The notes beneath the pieces are model-generated. The model was not told the DNA's origin. It saw only the letters and a program-made list of their open reading frames with translations, and did no database searches. DNA of 64,000 nucleotides from Rhizobium mongolense USDA 1844 (GTDB lineage: Bacteria > Pseudomonadota > Alphaproteobacteria > Rhizobiales > Rhizobiaceae), in assembly GCF_000419765.1 (NCBI RefSeq), contig NZ_ATTQ01000001.1, positions 310,115 to 374,114 of the forward strand, given 5' to 3'. A program made the translations under genes and the position numbers. Below, in pieces: positions 53,111 through 62,665 of the stretch. The first letter of the stretch is position 1; each line of letters begins with the position of its first letter.

Positions 53111-53827
53111 CTACGTGCGCTCAGTCGCCGCGTTCTGAGTATCCTTTCGAACCAGGCGGATTGCGAGCCGATCGAGGACTGATTGCGCGAGGCGATCACA
53201 ACGAGCGCCAGCGAAGAGAAACGTATCCGTGAACACGGTGGCGAGCTTGTCCCGCAGCGCCTCGCGGAGCAGCCGGCGTGCGCGATAAAGACGGGTGCTC
53301 ACTGTCTGAGGTCGCAATGCCAAAAGAAAAGCCGTTTCCTCAATGCTCATTTCCTCGACGTCCCGCATGACAAAGACGATGCGAAAGGGCTCTGGCAAGT
53401 CACCGACGGCTCGCTCCAGGAGGCCGCGGATTTCAGCGAGAGCGGCCGCCTCTTCGGGATCAGGCTTGTGTGCGCTGCACGGAGCGACCATGCCTTCGAT
53501 GGCTTTCGCGTCTACGGTGGGTCGCCTTTTACGGCGGCGTCCCAGCGCCTCGTTCAGCGCGATCCGGGTGAGCCAGGTCGACAGCCGCGCCTCCGCGCGG
53601 AATTCGGCCAGATGGGTGAAGGCGTGGATATAGGTCTCCTGAAGTACGTCCTCCGCCTCGGTGTCGTCATTCAGGACGGCGCGGGCGACCCGGTGAAGCC
53701 GCTGATTGTGACGCTTGATGATTAGCCAGAATGCGGCGGGGTTACGCTGTCGCGCGTGTTCAACCACCCCCGCGTCGTCAAGGTCCTCGATTCTCACTGC
53801 CTCGGTGGATCCGCTCGGCTTCATCAT
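53111..53827 (-). CDS. ECF RNA polymerase sigma factor
   Basis: This 238-residue ECF sigma factor has region 2 (RVARAVLNDDTEAEDVLQET, FTHLAEFRAEARLSTWLTRI) and region 4 (LPEPFRIVFVMRDVEEMSIE, then RPQTVSTRLYRARRLL). The C-terminal tail of about 45 residues beyond region 4 (LFAGARCDRLAQSVLDRLAI) is longer than the norm and carries one cysteine. There is no anti-sigma gene adjacent; the tail may substitute. The likely target is the ferritin-like gene downstream. Confidence 0.9.
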   Translation of the reverse strand: MMKPSGSTEAVRIEDLDDAGVVEHARQRNPAAFWLIIKRHNQRLHRVARAVLNDDTEAEDVLQETYIHAFTHLAEFRAEARLSTWLTRIALNEALGRRRKRRPTVDAKAIEGMVAPCSAHKPDPEEAAALAEIRGLLERAVGDLPEPFRIVFVMRDVEEMSIEETAFLLALRPQTVSTRLYRARRLLREALRDKLATVFTDTFLFAGARCDRLAQSVLDRLAIRLVRKDTQNAATERT

Positions 53828-54250
53828 AGGCGCTCCAGATGCATCAGCTTACTATGCAATAAGCGTTTTCCGGCTTTTCGGTCTGCGGCCAGGTGGAGAC
53901 TTGGGACTCTAGCGGACCAGAGGTCTGCTGACCAAGTAAATCGGACTTGTTGCAGTTCCATCTTCCGGTTTCGGCGCAACTGAGACTTCCAGCGTGGTCG
54001 CCGGCGATGCCTGCTTTCAGGAAGCGGCAAAGATGATCTCTACGGCGGACATGAGGCGCGAAGAAACTATTTTCGGCGTTGGGGCCGTTAGCCGGCGGAC
54101 TGCTTTCGGAGAGCAGGCGTTGAAAGCTGACATTCGTTCATCAGCGGCTCGACGGTCCGCATTTGACCCCGCAGCAGACGATTTTTTGCTGCCGCCGCCG
54201 CGGTGCATGACCTCGGATGACCGGTTTACTGCATGGAAAGTTCGGGATGC
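53828..54250. other. Intergenic stretch with rhizobial-type repeat debris
   Basis: No gene is supported. Phrases such as GTTGAAAGCTGACATTCGTT (54119-54138) look like the repeated intergenic debris seen again near 59.5 kb and 63.7 kb. Confidence 0.35.
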
Positions 54251-54298
54251 TTGCGCTTCCTGCGCGACCAGGTTATACACTGAACTAGATGGTTCAGT
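54251..54298 (+). promoter_or_regulatory. Promoter and ArsR operator overlapping the start codon
   Basis: A -35 TTGCGC (54251-54256) and -10 TATACA (54274-54279) are 17 bases apart. Transcription would begin near 54286, next to the ATG at 54289, so the mRNA is probably leaderless. The arms ACTGAAC (54279-54285) and GTTCAGT (54292-54298) form a perfect inverted repeat around the ATG, an ideal autorepression site. Confidence 0.6.
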
Positions 54299-54645
54299 AT
54301 TTAAGTCCTCCCCTCGATCTCTCGTTTGCGGCGCTGTCCGATGCGACCCGCCGCGGGATCATCGATCAGCTTGGGCGAGAGGACGCGTCGATCACCAGTC
54401 TCGCGGATAAGTTCCAGATGACGCTGACCGGCATGAAGAAGCACGTCCAGGTTCTCGAGCGGGCGGGACTCGTAGTCACGCAGAAGGTCGGACGGGTGAG
54501 AACCTGCAAGCTTGGGAAACGCGGCCTCAAGGCGGAGGCCGAATGGATCGAGGCGCATCGCAAGCTCTTCGAGGCCCGCTTCGAAGCATTGGACGAAATC
54601 ATCAGCGAAATGAAACAGGAGGGAAGCGATGAATCAGCAAGTTGA
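54289..54645 (+). CDS. ArsR-family transcriptional regulator
   Basis: This 118-residue winged-helix regulator (SFAALSDATRRGIIDQLG, TSLADKFQMTLTGMKKHVQV) is of the kind that accompanies AHSA1/SRPBCC proteins. It has no metal-binding cysteine pair, so it is not a classic arsenic sensor. The ATG lies within its own operator, and no Shine-Dalgarno precedes it. Its stop overlaps the next gene by 17 bases. Confidence 0.9.
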   Translation: MVQYLSPPLDLSFAALSDATRRGIIDQLGREDASITSLADKFQMTLTGMKKHVQVLERAGLVVTQKVGRVRTCKLGKRGLKAEAEWIEAHRKLFEARFEALDEIISEMKQEGSDESAS

Positions 54646-55132
54646 CAGTGCAGGTGGTGCGGAGAACCGCACGTCAGTCCAGCGCAGAGGGGATCGCGAA
54701 CTCGTCGTAACGCGGACATTCAATGCGCCGCCGAGCACGGTTTACAGGGCGTGGAGCCAGCCCGAGCTGTTCCAGCGCTGGTGGGTGCCAAAATCGGCAT
54801 CCGGCGTTTCGCTCGTATCGTGCGATATGGACGTCCGTACCGGCGGCAAATATCGGCTGGAATTCGGCGCCGACGGTTCGGACACCATGGCCTTCTATGG
54901 CAAGTATCTCGAGGTGGTGCCGAACGAGCGCATCGTCTGGACCAACGACGAGGGCAACGAGGGCGCGATCACGACCGTGACCTTCGAGGACCAAGGCGGG
55001 AAGACGCTGCTGAATTTCCACGAAGTCTATCCGTCCAAGGAGGCGCTTGAGGAAGCACTACAGGGCTCGGCGGCCGCATTGCCGGAGCAGTTGGAGCAGC
55101 TCGACGAATTGCTTTCCAGCATAGGCGAGTAG
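54629..55132 (+). CDS. SRPBCC/AHSA1 domain protein
   Basis: This 167-residue START-like protein of the activator of Hsp90 homologue 1 family has VVTRTFNAPPSTVYRAWSQP, LFQRWWVPKS, YRLEFGADGSDTMAFYGKY and TVTFEDQGGKTLLNFHEVYP. It forms a hydrophobic-ligand cavity. It is encoded with overlap behind the ArsR regulator, a very common pair whose physiological role is poorly known. Confidence 0.9.
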   Translation: MNQQVDSAGGAENRTSVQRRGDRELVVTRTFNAPPSTVYRAWSQPELFQRWWVPKSASGVSLVSCDMDVRTGGKYRLEFGADGSDTMAFYGKYLEVVPNERIVWTNDEGNEGAITTVTFEDQGGKTLLNFHEVYPSKEALEEALQGSAAALPEQLEQLDELLSSIGE

Positions 55133-55309
55133 CGCGGGTCGGGAAACTCGCCTCGAGAACGTCTGCTCTTGGGAAGTGACTCCACCGGCCTTTCTGGCCG
55201 GAGCGGGGGCGCGTGCGGTCAAACAGTACAGGGGCCGACAGCGAACTCGGGGCCAGGCACCGGATAGCTGCTTTTGATCGCTGCGATCTTGAAATGTGAT
55301 GATGACTAC

Positions 55310-56305
55310 GCGGCCAATTGCCCGTGTCGTTCCAGGAGCCGCATCAAGACCGCATTGGCGTGAGTGAAATTCGAAAGTTGGTTCATAGCCGGTCCGTCGG
55401 GCGATCTCGCTGTAAGACAGCCCATCCTGGCGCAAGGGGTGGAGCTTCTCAAATATCTCCTGGGCGGGATTGCCTGTGCGCGAGACGGGCGCGACGGCGA
55501 TGTGTTGCCGCGTCGATGATGACTTCCTCGGACAGGCTCGCCCTGCCTGAGGCACGGCCCGAAAGGCTCATCTGTTCTTCGATTGCCGCACGAAGATTTT
55601 GGACCAGATGGAACCGATCGACGACTTACTGCGCCTGCGGCGCGCCTTCACGAGCGGCCTCCGCATACAGACCGCAGCAGTCTCGGCTGACGAACTCGAC
55701 GGAGGGACGATTCCGCAGCCACCTGGCTGCACTATCGACACTCCGGTCATCGAGAAAGTCAGCAACGGAGCGACGCTCGAGATCAACCATGATGGTCCCG
55801 TATCGTGTTGCTCGTCGCCAGCTCCAGTCGTCGATGCCAACCACTCCTCGGAGGCGCAGTGAGCGATCGCGGCATTCCGCTTCAGTTGCCGCAGGATGGT
55901 GTCGTCGCTGACCGGCATCCCGAGCCGTTGCATGAGGCGCTCGCCAGGCTGGCCGCCCGCGTTATGGCCGAAAAGGCTGACAATCTCCACGATCCTTGTC
56001 GTCCGGCGCGCATAAGGGGAAGCAATCGGTGGCAGTCGGTCGGTGAACGTTTGTCGTTCACACTTTTGATGGGCGCATCGCCAGCGGCTCAGCAGAACTT
56101 TCACCGTCACCGGCTTGCCCTGGACCGGTAGATCTTGAAGGCTGCGGTTGGACCAGCCATGCCGATTTCGGCTTCGCCGTCCGCAATCGGGACAAATGCC
56201 GATTGCGAGTCCGGCAGCGGAAACAACCCAACTGCCTTCATCAGCGAGCGCGACACCCGGAACTTTGCCCCCTGGACCGGGCGACCATTTTAATTTCGTT
56301 AGCAT
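55310..56305 (-). mobile_element. ISL3-family transposase, broken
   Basis: The start at 56305 gives LGIGICPDC-type zinc-finger residues (GLAIGICPDCGRRSRNRHGW, RWRCAHQKCERQTF) and GERLMQRLGMPVSDDTIL. The continuation (MVGIDDWSWRR, MVDLERRSVADFLDDRS) lies in a second frame after a shift near 55840. An in-frame TAA near 55625 then interrupts it before VDRFHLVQNLRAAIEEQMSL. The C-terminal helix-turn-helix (LSYSEIARRTGY) sits in a further frame near 55410-55440. At least three disabling changes are present, so the element cannot transpose by itself. Confidence 0.8.
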
Positions 56306-56328
56306 GCGCGCCAGTAGCAATGACGTCG

Positions 56329-56697
56329 CTAATAGCGCGCCCATCCGACATGAGCCTCTTTGACAAGCTTCAAAAACAGATCGAACCAAAACCGATACTC
56401 GGGTCCGTCTCGACTGCCGGACCCCTCGAACGCGCAATACGCAACTGACGTCGTCGGGTCTTTGCCGTGTTTTTCGATCGCAGCTTCAATCGCCTCTTCG
56501 TCAGTTAAGACCTCCCATGCCATAACAACGCTGTCATGATTTTCCACACCGACCACCTCAATACATTTGGGAAAGATAAGATTTGGGCGGTCCTGTGTCG
56601 CCCCTCGGTAGGCCCCGCTTCGCACTAATGCAGCTCGTTTCGCGGGGCCAAAAGCAGCTGCACGGTCTGTTCTGCGACGATTTTCAGCTTTTCCCAA
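56329..56697 (-). CDS. Hypothetical protein
   Basis: The open frame has 122 codons; the coding-like part begins around LIFPKCIEVVGVEN and continues with MAWEVLTDEEAIEAAIEKHG, FEGSGSRDGPEYRFWFDLFL. The start is uncertain because the first 40 codons overlap the neighbouring hypothetical gene in another frame. No family is recognised. Confidence 0.45.
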   Translation of the reverse strand: MGKAENRRRTDRAAAFGPAKRAALVRSGAYRGATQDRPNLIFPKCIEVVGVENHDSVVMAWEVLTDEEAIEAAIEKHGKDPTTSVAYCAFEGSGSRDGPEYRFWFDLFLKLVKEAHVGWARY

Positions 56698-56987
56698 TGC
56701 GTGAGGTCACACTCGCCTATCCGTTCTTGAAGGGCGGCGAGCATCCAGCCGGCAGCTGCGACGTCGTCTTCGGCCCTATAGACGTTGAAACGTTCGAGGC
56801 AGGCGATGATTCGAGGGCGGGCCGAGCCGCTTTCAAATTCGATCGTGGCCACCATGCGCTGCGCCTCGTAATAGGCCTCCGCGATCCGGCGCCGATCTTC
56901 AGCGTTGCTGTTGGTGACGACCCCCAAGGTGAAGACCAAGGTTTCCAAAAGCGCTGAGGCTTCGTCCTGCATAGCTAATTCCTTCAT
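56625..56987 (-). CDS. Hypothetical helical protein
   Basis: This protein of 120 residues or fewer is mostly helical (EASALLETLVFTLGVV, RRIAEAYYEAQRMVATIEFE, WMLAALQERIGECDLTHWEK). The real start may be the ATG at 56972 (MQDEASALL). No family is recognised. It may be co-transcribed with the next minus-strand frame. Confidence 0.5.
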   Translation of the reverse strand: MKELAMQDEASALLETLVFTLGVVTNSNAEDRRRIAEAYYEAQRMVATIEFESGSARPRIIACLERFNVYRAEDDVAAAGWMLAALQERIGECDLTHWEKLKIVAEQTVQLLLAPRNELH

Positions 56988-57149
56988 GATGTGACCCCTA
57001 TATCGGAACTGCGGTCTTCCGGGCAGATGCAGAAAATTCTTCTCGATCTCCGGATTCGTAGAGAAGCAGCCGGTCGGCTCGCCCTTCTCTTTGAGCGCCT
57101 CCTTGCGCTAGATGACATTGCTGGCGAAATGCGCAACTCCCCTTCCCCC

Positions 57150-58035
57150 TCATCTCTCCGGCCGAGCCAATGATCGGGCTCTCGACAATATCATCTCGCG
57201 AGGCGGTTGGATCTTCTTTGTTCCAGGCAACACCAGCCCGATCCTGAAATCGATGCCCCTCACCGCCTTCAACTCGAAGGCCCGCTTCGGCAGACCCTCG
57301 GTCCATTCCGGCGCAAAGCCGATACCAAGGCCGGCCGAAATCAGCGACACCAGCGAATAGGTGTCGTCGCAGCTATAGGCGATGTTGCGGGTCAGATCGT
57401 ATTCGTCGAACTTCATTGAAGTATCGCTCGGTGTAGGAGAGGTTCTGGCGATTGAAGGCGATGATCTTTTCGGAGCGCAGATCGTCGATACTGATCTCCG
57501 ACTGCCCGGCCAGCCGGTTCGTGCGGGTCACCGCCAGCAGATAGCGCTCATGGGCGATCGAGAAGAAGCGCAACGAGCCGATGTTTTCCACCGGGCGGAT
57601 GAAGCCGAGATTGATCTGGCCGCTTTCCAGGTTGCGGATGATGTCGCCGGTATTGCCACTGGAGATATGGATGCGAATATCCGGGTACTTGAGGACGATC
57701 TTTGAAAGAAACGCCGGCAATACGCCGGTGGTCGCCGGATAGACGGTGCCGATCCTGATCTGCCGGATGGTCTTGCCGGCCACAGCCCGGGTGATCTCGG
57801 CAGACAGATCGATCTCGCTCAGGATCCCGACGCAGCGACGATAAAAGGTCTCCCCTGCCCTCGTCAGTTCCACCCGTCTGGTCGAGCGGATGAACAGCTG
57901 GCAGCCGAGCTCGCGCTCCAGCGCCTGCACATGATTGCTGAGCGCCGGCTGGGCGATGCGCACCTTGGCAGCGGCACGGCCGAAATGGAACTCCTCGGCC
58001 ACCGCGACGAAGTAGGAGAGCTGGCGTAGTTCCAT
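57150..58035 (-). pseudogene. Frameshifted LysR-family regulator
   Basis: The N-terminal helix-turn-helix (MELRQLSYFVAVAEEFHFGR, ALSNHVQALERELGCQLF) and most of the substrate-binding domain (IRIGTVYPATTGVLPAFLSK) are in one frame to about 57415. There TTCAATGAAGTTCGACG shows a single-base loss, and the protein continues in another frame (KFDEYDLTRNIAYSCDD, GLGIGFAPEW). Near 57200-57240 two more compensating shifts replace AWNKEDPTASRDD by a wrong frame before ARSLARPER. The start at 58035 is the usual LysR N-terminus. The encoded regulator is not functional as written. Confidence 0.8.
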
Positions 58036-58160
58036 TAGCGCGTCTCCTCTCCATGCCCTGCCCCTCCACCGCATCATTCAGTGACCAAGGTCGGGCAACA
58101 GTGATAATATGTAGGATATATCCGATGGATTAATGCAATGCAAGATGGTGGCCATGAGAT

Positions 58161-58424
58161 ATGGACACTCGCACACGCATAGCTTGGAACCTGCGAAATC
58201 TCAGGGTCTCGCAAAAAGTCACACAGGAGAATCTCGCTGTGGACGCGCAGGTCGATCGAACAGTCATTAGCGATTTGGAGAGAGGCAAGCACAACGCCTC
58301 TATCGATCTTATGGATCGTCTCGCTGTCGCCCTCTCTATAGACATTTCAGCATTTTTCTCCGAGCCGTCTCCGTCCGACGGTAAGCCAGAACCAATGAGG
58401 GCCGGACGCAAGCCAAAGTCTTGA
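58161..58424 (+). CDS. XRE-family transcriptional regulator
   Basis: This 87-residue Cro/CI-type helix-turn-helix protein has RIAWNLRNLRVSQKVTQENL, AVDAQVDRTVISDLERGKHN and LMDRLAVALSIDISAFF. The C-terminal tail is proline- and basic-rich. Similar single-domain proteins are common in rhizobia. It is divergent from the LysR relic, and its targets are unknown. Confidence 0.85.
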   Translation: MDTRTRIAWNLRNLRVSQKVTQENLAVDAQVDRTVISDLERGKHNASIDLMDRLAVALSIDISAFFSEPSPSDGKPEPMRAGRKPKS

Positions 58425-58593
58425 TTTCCCGCGCCGAGCAACACTCGCAGAGCCTTTCGTGCCGGCCAGGCGCAGCGGGAACCGCGTCCCCAGTTAGCGG
58501 CAGGAAATCATCCATGCCGTAGACGAGCGCTTTGCAATTTTTCCCTGCGAACGCCGCTGCAGCATCGGCCGCCAACCTGATCGGCCGCATACG

Positions 58594-59319
58594 TCAGCTG
58601 AAATTAAACACCCGCAGTTCCTCGAAGTGCGTCATGTCATTAAAGGCGCAAAATGCCGGCGGGCGAAGCTCGAGTATTGCCGCACGTTCGGAAAGCTCGC
58701 CCACGACCTCACCCAGCATCTGCTGCCAATGCGGCAGCGCAGTCTCGTCCAATCGTTCGATAACGTAGCTGAACGTGATATGAAATTCATAGGTGTCGTG
58801 ATCCGGATGGCGGTATCCGAAAATATCCGCCAAGGCATCGCGCCAGCCTTTCATCGCGTTGCGATCATCGGCAGTAAGACCTTCAACCACCATACCCCTT
58901 GGCTCTGCCTTCGTTACGTGGACGCGGAAAGGCCGGTAGCCAGTAAAGGACTTCAACCTCTTAAGAAACAGCTCGGTCGTTACCTCAATCGGCGTGTCGA
59001 GATCTACGCCTACGGGCCAAAAAGGCAACCGACGCCGATATTCGATGATCCCTTGAAAGAGCGTCATATGCAGGCTGGAGATCGGCGTGAACGCGAACTG
59101 CGACGCCTCCGGCATTGCTAAGTATTTGGCGCGCGCTGCTATGACCGCCTTTTCGGTCTCCGACCCTTCGACAAGGTGGCAGACAACCGTATTGCCCGGC
59201 TCCTGCAGGAAATTCCCGGACCGATCATAGCGTCGACCGAGTCCACCCGGCGGAGAGGGGTTGTGCGCCTTTGAACAATGCAAGAGCTCCGGTGAGAAGG
59301 AGGAGGTATCCATTTCCAT
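58594..59319 (-). CDS. DUF1868 protein, 2H-phosphoesterase-like
   Basis: This protein of about 241 residues has two H-x-T motifs, SSLHMTLFQG and YEFHITFSYV, spaced about 110 residues apart, the hallmark of the 2H phosphoesterase fold and of DUF1868. Family members are thought to act on cyclic phosphates of RNA or nucleotides. The start is ambiguous (59319 MEMDTS or 59313); the frame is open upstream to 59511, but that part looks non-coding. Confidence 0.8.
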   Translation of the reverse strand: MEMDTSSFSPELLHCSKAHNPSPPGGLGRRYDRSGNFLQEPGNTVVCHLVEGSETEKAVIAARAKYLAMPEASQFAFTPISSLHMTLFQGIIEYRRRLPFWPVGVDLDTPIEVTTELFLKRLKSFTGYRPFRVHVTKAEPRGMVVEGLTADDRNAMKGWRDALADIFGYRHPDHDTYEFHITFSYVIERLDETALPHWQQMLGEVVGELSERAAILELRPPAFCAFNDMTHFEELRVFNFS

Positions 59320-59830
59320 GTCCGCCGAGCGAGAGATGTCTGCGGCCTTATGCGAGTTGGATGAAGGACTTGTGACGCGCCATGCTGTTTTGAGGGGGCC
59401 ACGGAACACTTTCACCCATAACGGTCTTTCCATCCCACGCCTTGAACAGATACGAACCAGCGACCCTGTTGATACTAATCCATTTGTTTCAATAACGTTC
59501 GAAGCGGCCATAAGCTTAGATGAATGACCGGTTTGGGGCCGGGAGCGGGCTGTCCGCTTTCAAGGCCCAAACTGCAATAGCGGCCATTCAGATCAGAGGC
59601 AGGCAGCTCCGCCAACGCGGTCATTGCGACCTGTTTGCCATGCGCGCGATGCGCGAAATGAACGTGACCAAGCAGGATTAGCTGCCTTCACACCCTAGTC
59701 GAAAAGCAAGAGAGGGGCTGGATGGCGACGCACCGGCCTTCTTCCAAGGACTTTCGAAATTGAGCCGAGCGCCCCATGGGGAGCTCGTGCTATAGTGCGT
59801 GCCTTAAAACTGGGAGAAAGGTACGAGTCC

Positions 59831-61588
59831 GTGGGCCAGCCCCAGGTGGAACGCAGACTGGCAGCTATTCTGGCTGCCGACGTCGTGGGCTTCAGTCGGC
59901 TGATGGGAGTCGATGAAGCTGGAACGGCGCGTGCGCTGCGGGGCCACCGCGAAGCCATCTCGCCGATTATCACAGACCACGGCGGTCGGATTGTAAAGAC
60001 CATAGGCGACGGCGTGCTACTGGAGTTCCCCTCGGTCGTCGCGGCCGTCGCCTGCGCAGCGGCCATCCAGAAGTTGATGGCGGAGCGAAATGCGGTGGCA
60101 CCCGCCGATCAACGGATGCTGTTCCGCATCGGAATCAATCTCGGCGACGTCCTGATCGAGGGCGATGACATTCTGGGAGACGGTGTCAACGTGGCGACCC
60201 GGCTTGAGGAGATTTCCGAGGCCGGCGGAATCTGCATCTCCGAAGACGTATACCGACAGATCGATGGCAAGGTCGATATTAGTTTTGCCGATATGGGCTT
60301 GCACCACCTTAAGAATATCGCGCGCCCGCTGAGGACCTTCCGAGCGCACCTCGAGCAGATCATCCCGTTGCGGGCGCCTGGACCCGCGTTACCCGACCGG
60401 CCATCGATCGCAGTACTGCCGTTTGGGAACATGAGCAGCGATCCAGCACAGGACTATTTTGGCGACGGCATCGTCGAAGAGATTATCATCGGGCTGTCGC
60501 GCATTCGTTGGCTCTTCGTTATCGCCCGCAATTCCAGCTTCACGTACAAGGGGCGCGCTGTCGACGTGAAGCAGGTCGGGCGCGAATTAGGCGTGCGCTA
60601 CGTGCTGGAAGGCAGCGTGCGCAGGGCGGCCAATCGAGTGCGCATATCTGCCGAGCTTGTTGAGGCCACGACGGGCGTACACATTTGGGCGGATCGCTTT
60701 GAAGGGGAACTGGAAGACATTTTCGAACTGCAGGACCGAGTAACCTCGAGCGTGGTCGGCGCCATCGGACCGAAGCTCGAGCAGGCTGAGATCAAGCGGG
60801 CCAAGCACAAGCCTACCGAGAACCTCGACGCCTACGATTACTTCCTGCGAGGCTTGGCAGCCTTGCATTGCTGGAGCCGAGAAACCAACAATGAGGCTCT
60901 GCGGCTCTTTTACCGCGCCATCGAACTCGATCCGGAATTTGCTGCGGCTTACGGCATGGCGGCGCGCTGCTATTCTCAGCGGAAGGCAAGTGGTTGGATG
61001 GTCGATCACGCGCAGGAGGCTGCCGAAACCGAGCGGCTGGCCCGGCATGCAGCGGCCCTGGGCAAGGATGATGCGGTGGCGCTCTGCACCGCTGGAATCG
61101 CCTTCGCGTATGTTCTTGGCGCACACGATTATGGCGCAGATTTATTGCAACGTGCTCTTGGGCTCAATCCCAATTTGGCCTCAGCATGGCTGTTCAGCGG
61201 GTGGGCCAGGATTTGGCTTGGCGAACCGGAGGGGGCAATCGATCATCTCACGCGGGCCATGCGGCTGAACCCACAAGACCCCCAGATTTGTAATGCGCAA
61301 GCCGCAATGGCCGCCGCCTACTTCTTTGCTGGCCAATACGCGGATGCGTCATCATGGGCGCACGCGGCCATTCGTGAGCAGCCGGTCCACTTCATCGCAA
61401 CCTGCGTCGCTGCAGCAAGCCACGCACTGGCTGGACAAGCTCCAGAGGCCACGGAGGCGATGACACGATTGCGTCAGCTTGATCCCGACTTCCGCCTCTC
61501 CAGCCTCAACGATTTCTTCCCGATCCGGCGACCGGACGACGCCGCACGATGGGCCGATGGTTTGCGAAACGCAGGCCTGCCACCGTGA
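59831..61588 (+). CDS. Class III adenylate/guanylate cyclase with TolB-like and TPR regions
   Basis: This protein of about 585 residues has a cyclase domain at residues 5-170: metal aspartates in AADVVGFSRL and TIGDGVLLEF, the base-selecting lysine in RIVKTIGDG, an aspartate in EGDDILGDG and the NVATR pair. A TolB-like/CadC-type segment follows (SIAVLPFGNMSSDPAQDYFG, GVRYVLEGSVRR), then TPR helices (ALRLFYRAIELDPEFAAAYG, AIDHLTRAMRLNPQDP). Such proteins are numerous in Rhizobiales. All catalytic residues are in place, unlike the cyclase at 3.1-4.5 kb. The start GTG at 59831 is chosen; GTG at 59795 is an alternative. Confidence 0.88.
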   Translation: MGQPQVERRLAAILAADVVGFSRLMGVDEAGTARALRGHREAISPIITDHGGRIVKTIGDGVLLEFPSVVAAVACAAAIQKLMAERNAVAPADQRMLFRIGINLGDVLIEGDDILGDGVNVATRLEEISEAGGICISEDVYRQIDGKVDISFADMGLHHLKNIARPLRTFRAHLEQIIPLRAPGPALPDRPSIAVLPFGNMSSDPAQDYFGDGIVEEIIIGLSRIRWLFVIARNSSFTYKGRAVDVKQVGRELGVRYVLEGSVRRAANRVRISAELVEATTGVHIWADRFEGELEDIFELQDRVTSSVVGAIGPKLEQAEIKRAKHKPTENLDAYDYFLRGLAALHCWSRETNNEALRLFYRAIELDPEFAAAYGMAARCYSQRKASGWMVDHAQEAAETERLARHAAALGKDDAVALCTAGIAFAYVLGAHDYGADLLQRALGLNPNLASAWLFSGWARIWLGEPEGAIDHLTRAMRLNPQDPQICNAQAAMAAAYFFAGQYADASSWAHAAIREQPVHFIATCVAAASHALAGQAPEATEAMTRLRQLDPDFRLSSLNDFFPIRRPDDAARWADGLRNAGLPP

Positions 61589-61798
61589 CGACTCATTTCG
61601 CTATGCGAGAAACCTGACCGTAATTCGACGATGTCGCGGTCATGCCGGCGGGTAGGGCTGCGAGGACTGTCGCTTTATCTTTAAATGTAAGACTCGTTGG
61701 CCAATGATTTCAATTGGTTGCCGTGCCACTTAATTTGGGATTTAGCAGTTAATGTGAGATTTTGACTTGGCTTTTGGGAGATTCAGGCGATCGAGATA

Positions 61799-62200
61799 AT
61801 GATGGTGCCTTGGCAAATTGACGCATTTCCTGATGAAGTCGATGAAGCGCTTTGGGATGAAGCGTGCAAACGCGCAGACGGCATTCGGGAATTCCTGAAG
61901 CATCGAACTGGTCCGATGACCGCCGCGGACGTGAAACAACTTACAACTGAGCTCGACGTCAGCCGATCAACGGTTTACCGCCTTATCAAACTGTTTCGAT
62001 CAGGTGGGACGGTCACCTCTCTAGTCGACCGTAAACGTGGCCGGCCTGAGGGCCACCGGGTACTGGATGCAAAGCGGGAAGAGATCATCCGCGTTACCCT
62101 TAGCAAATACTACCTGACGCGAAACCGTCCGACAGTTTCGCAACTGATCCGGGATGTGTGGACGAATTGCATATCGGCCGGGCATCTAAATCGGCAACGA
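61799..62200 (+). pseudogene. N-terminal fragment of a DDE transposase (Mu/TnsB type)
   Basis: The first 115 residues (ADGIREFLKHRTGPMTAADV, STVYRLIKLFRSGGTVTSLV, DRKRGRPEGHRVLDAKREEI) match the helix-turn-helix N-terminus of Mu-type transposases. After NCISAGHLN the similarity shifts frame and is lost, and the DDE core is absent. The AT-rich sequence before the start (61,680-61,790) could hold the element's end. Confidence 0.7.
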
Positions 62201-62485
62201 CGAAATCGCATCGTTCGATCCCCGTCGCGCAACCTAGTTCACTCGGGACGTCGGCGGCGGCCCAGTTCCAGGCGATTTGACGTTGACCCAAAAGACTCGG
62301 CAACGATCCCAGTTCGATGCCAAAGGGCGCCGAAATGTAGCAGCGGTGAAACCTGCGAGGGGCTCTTTAAACATTGCTCACTCCCATCGCTGCAATTCAC
62401 GCAGTTCGTGGATGCTCGTCAATCTGGCCCAGGGGATCGGCAGCTCACAGTACAGCTAAAAAGTAGCCCGAATGGCCGAAATGAA

Positions 62486-62516
62486 GGCGCTTTTCCGTTC
62501 GGCAAGATCGGGGCCG
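62486..62516 (+). repeat. 31-bp repeat, copy 1
   Basis: It begins GGCGCTTTTCCGTTC and ends GGGGCCG, and is identical to 63706-63736 except for one base. The two copies flank the APH-family gene in the same orientation, 1.2 kb apart. Confidence 0.7.
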
Positions 62517-62665
62517 ATTCCAGACAATCCGGTCTTGGAACAATCTGGCGATAACCGCCATTCGGCGGCCGACCCCATTTTGGTCATTGGCCGTGGAAGC
62601 CGACAAGCCTAAAAGCAGTCGCAACGCAGGTTGCGATAGCGTAGGTGCTGGAAGGAGCGCGGCTG

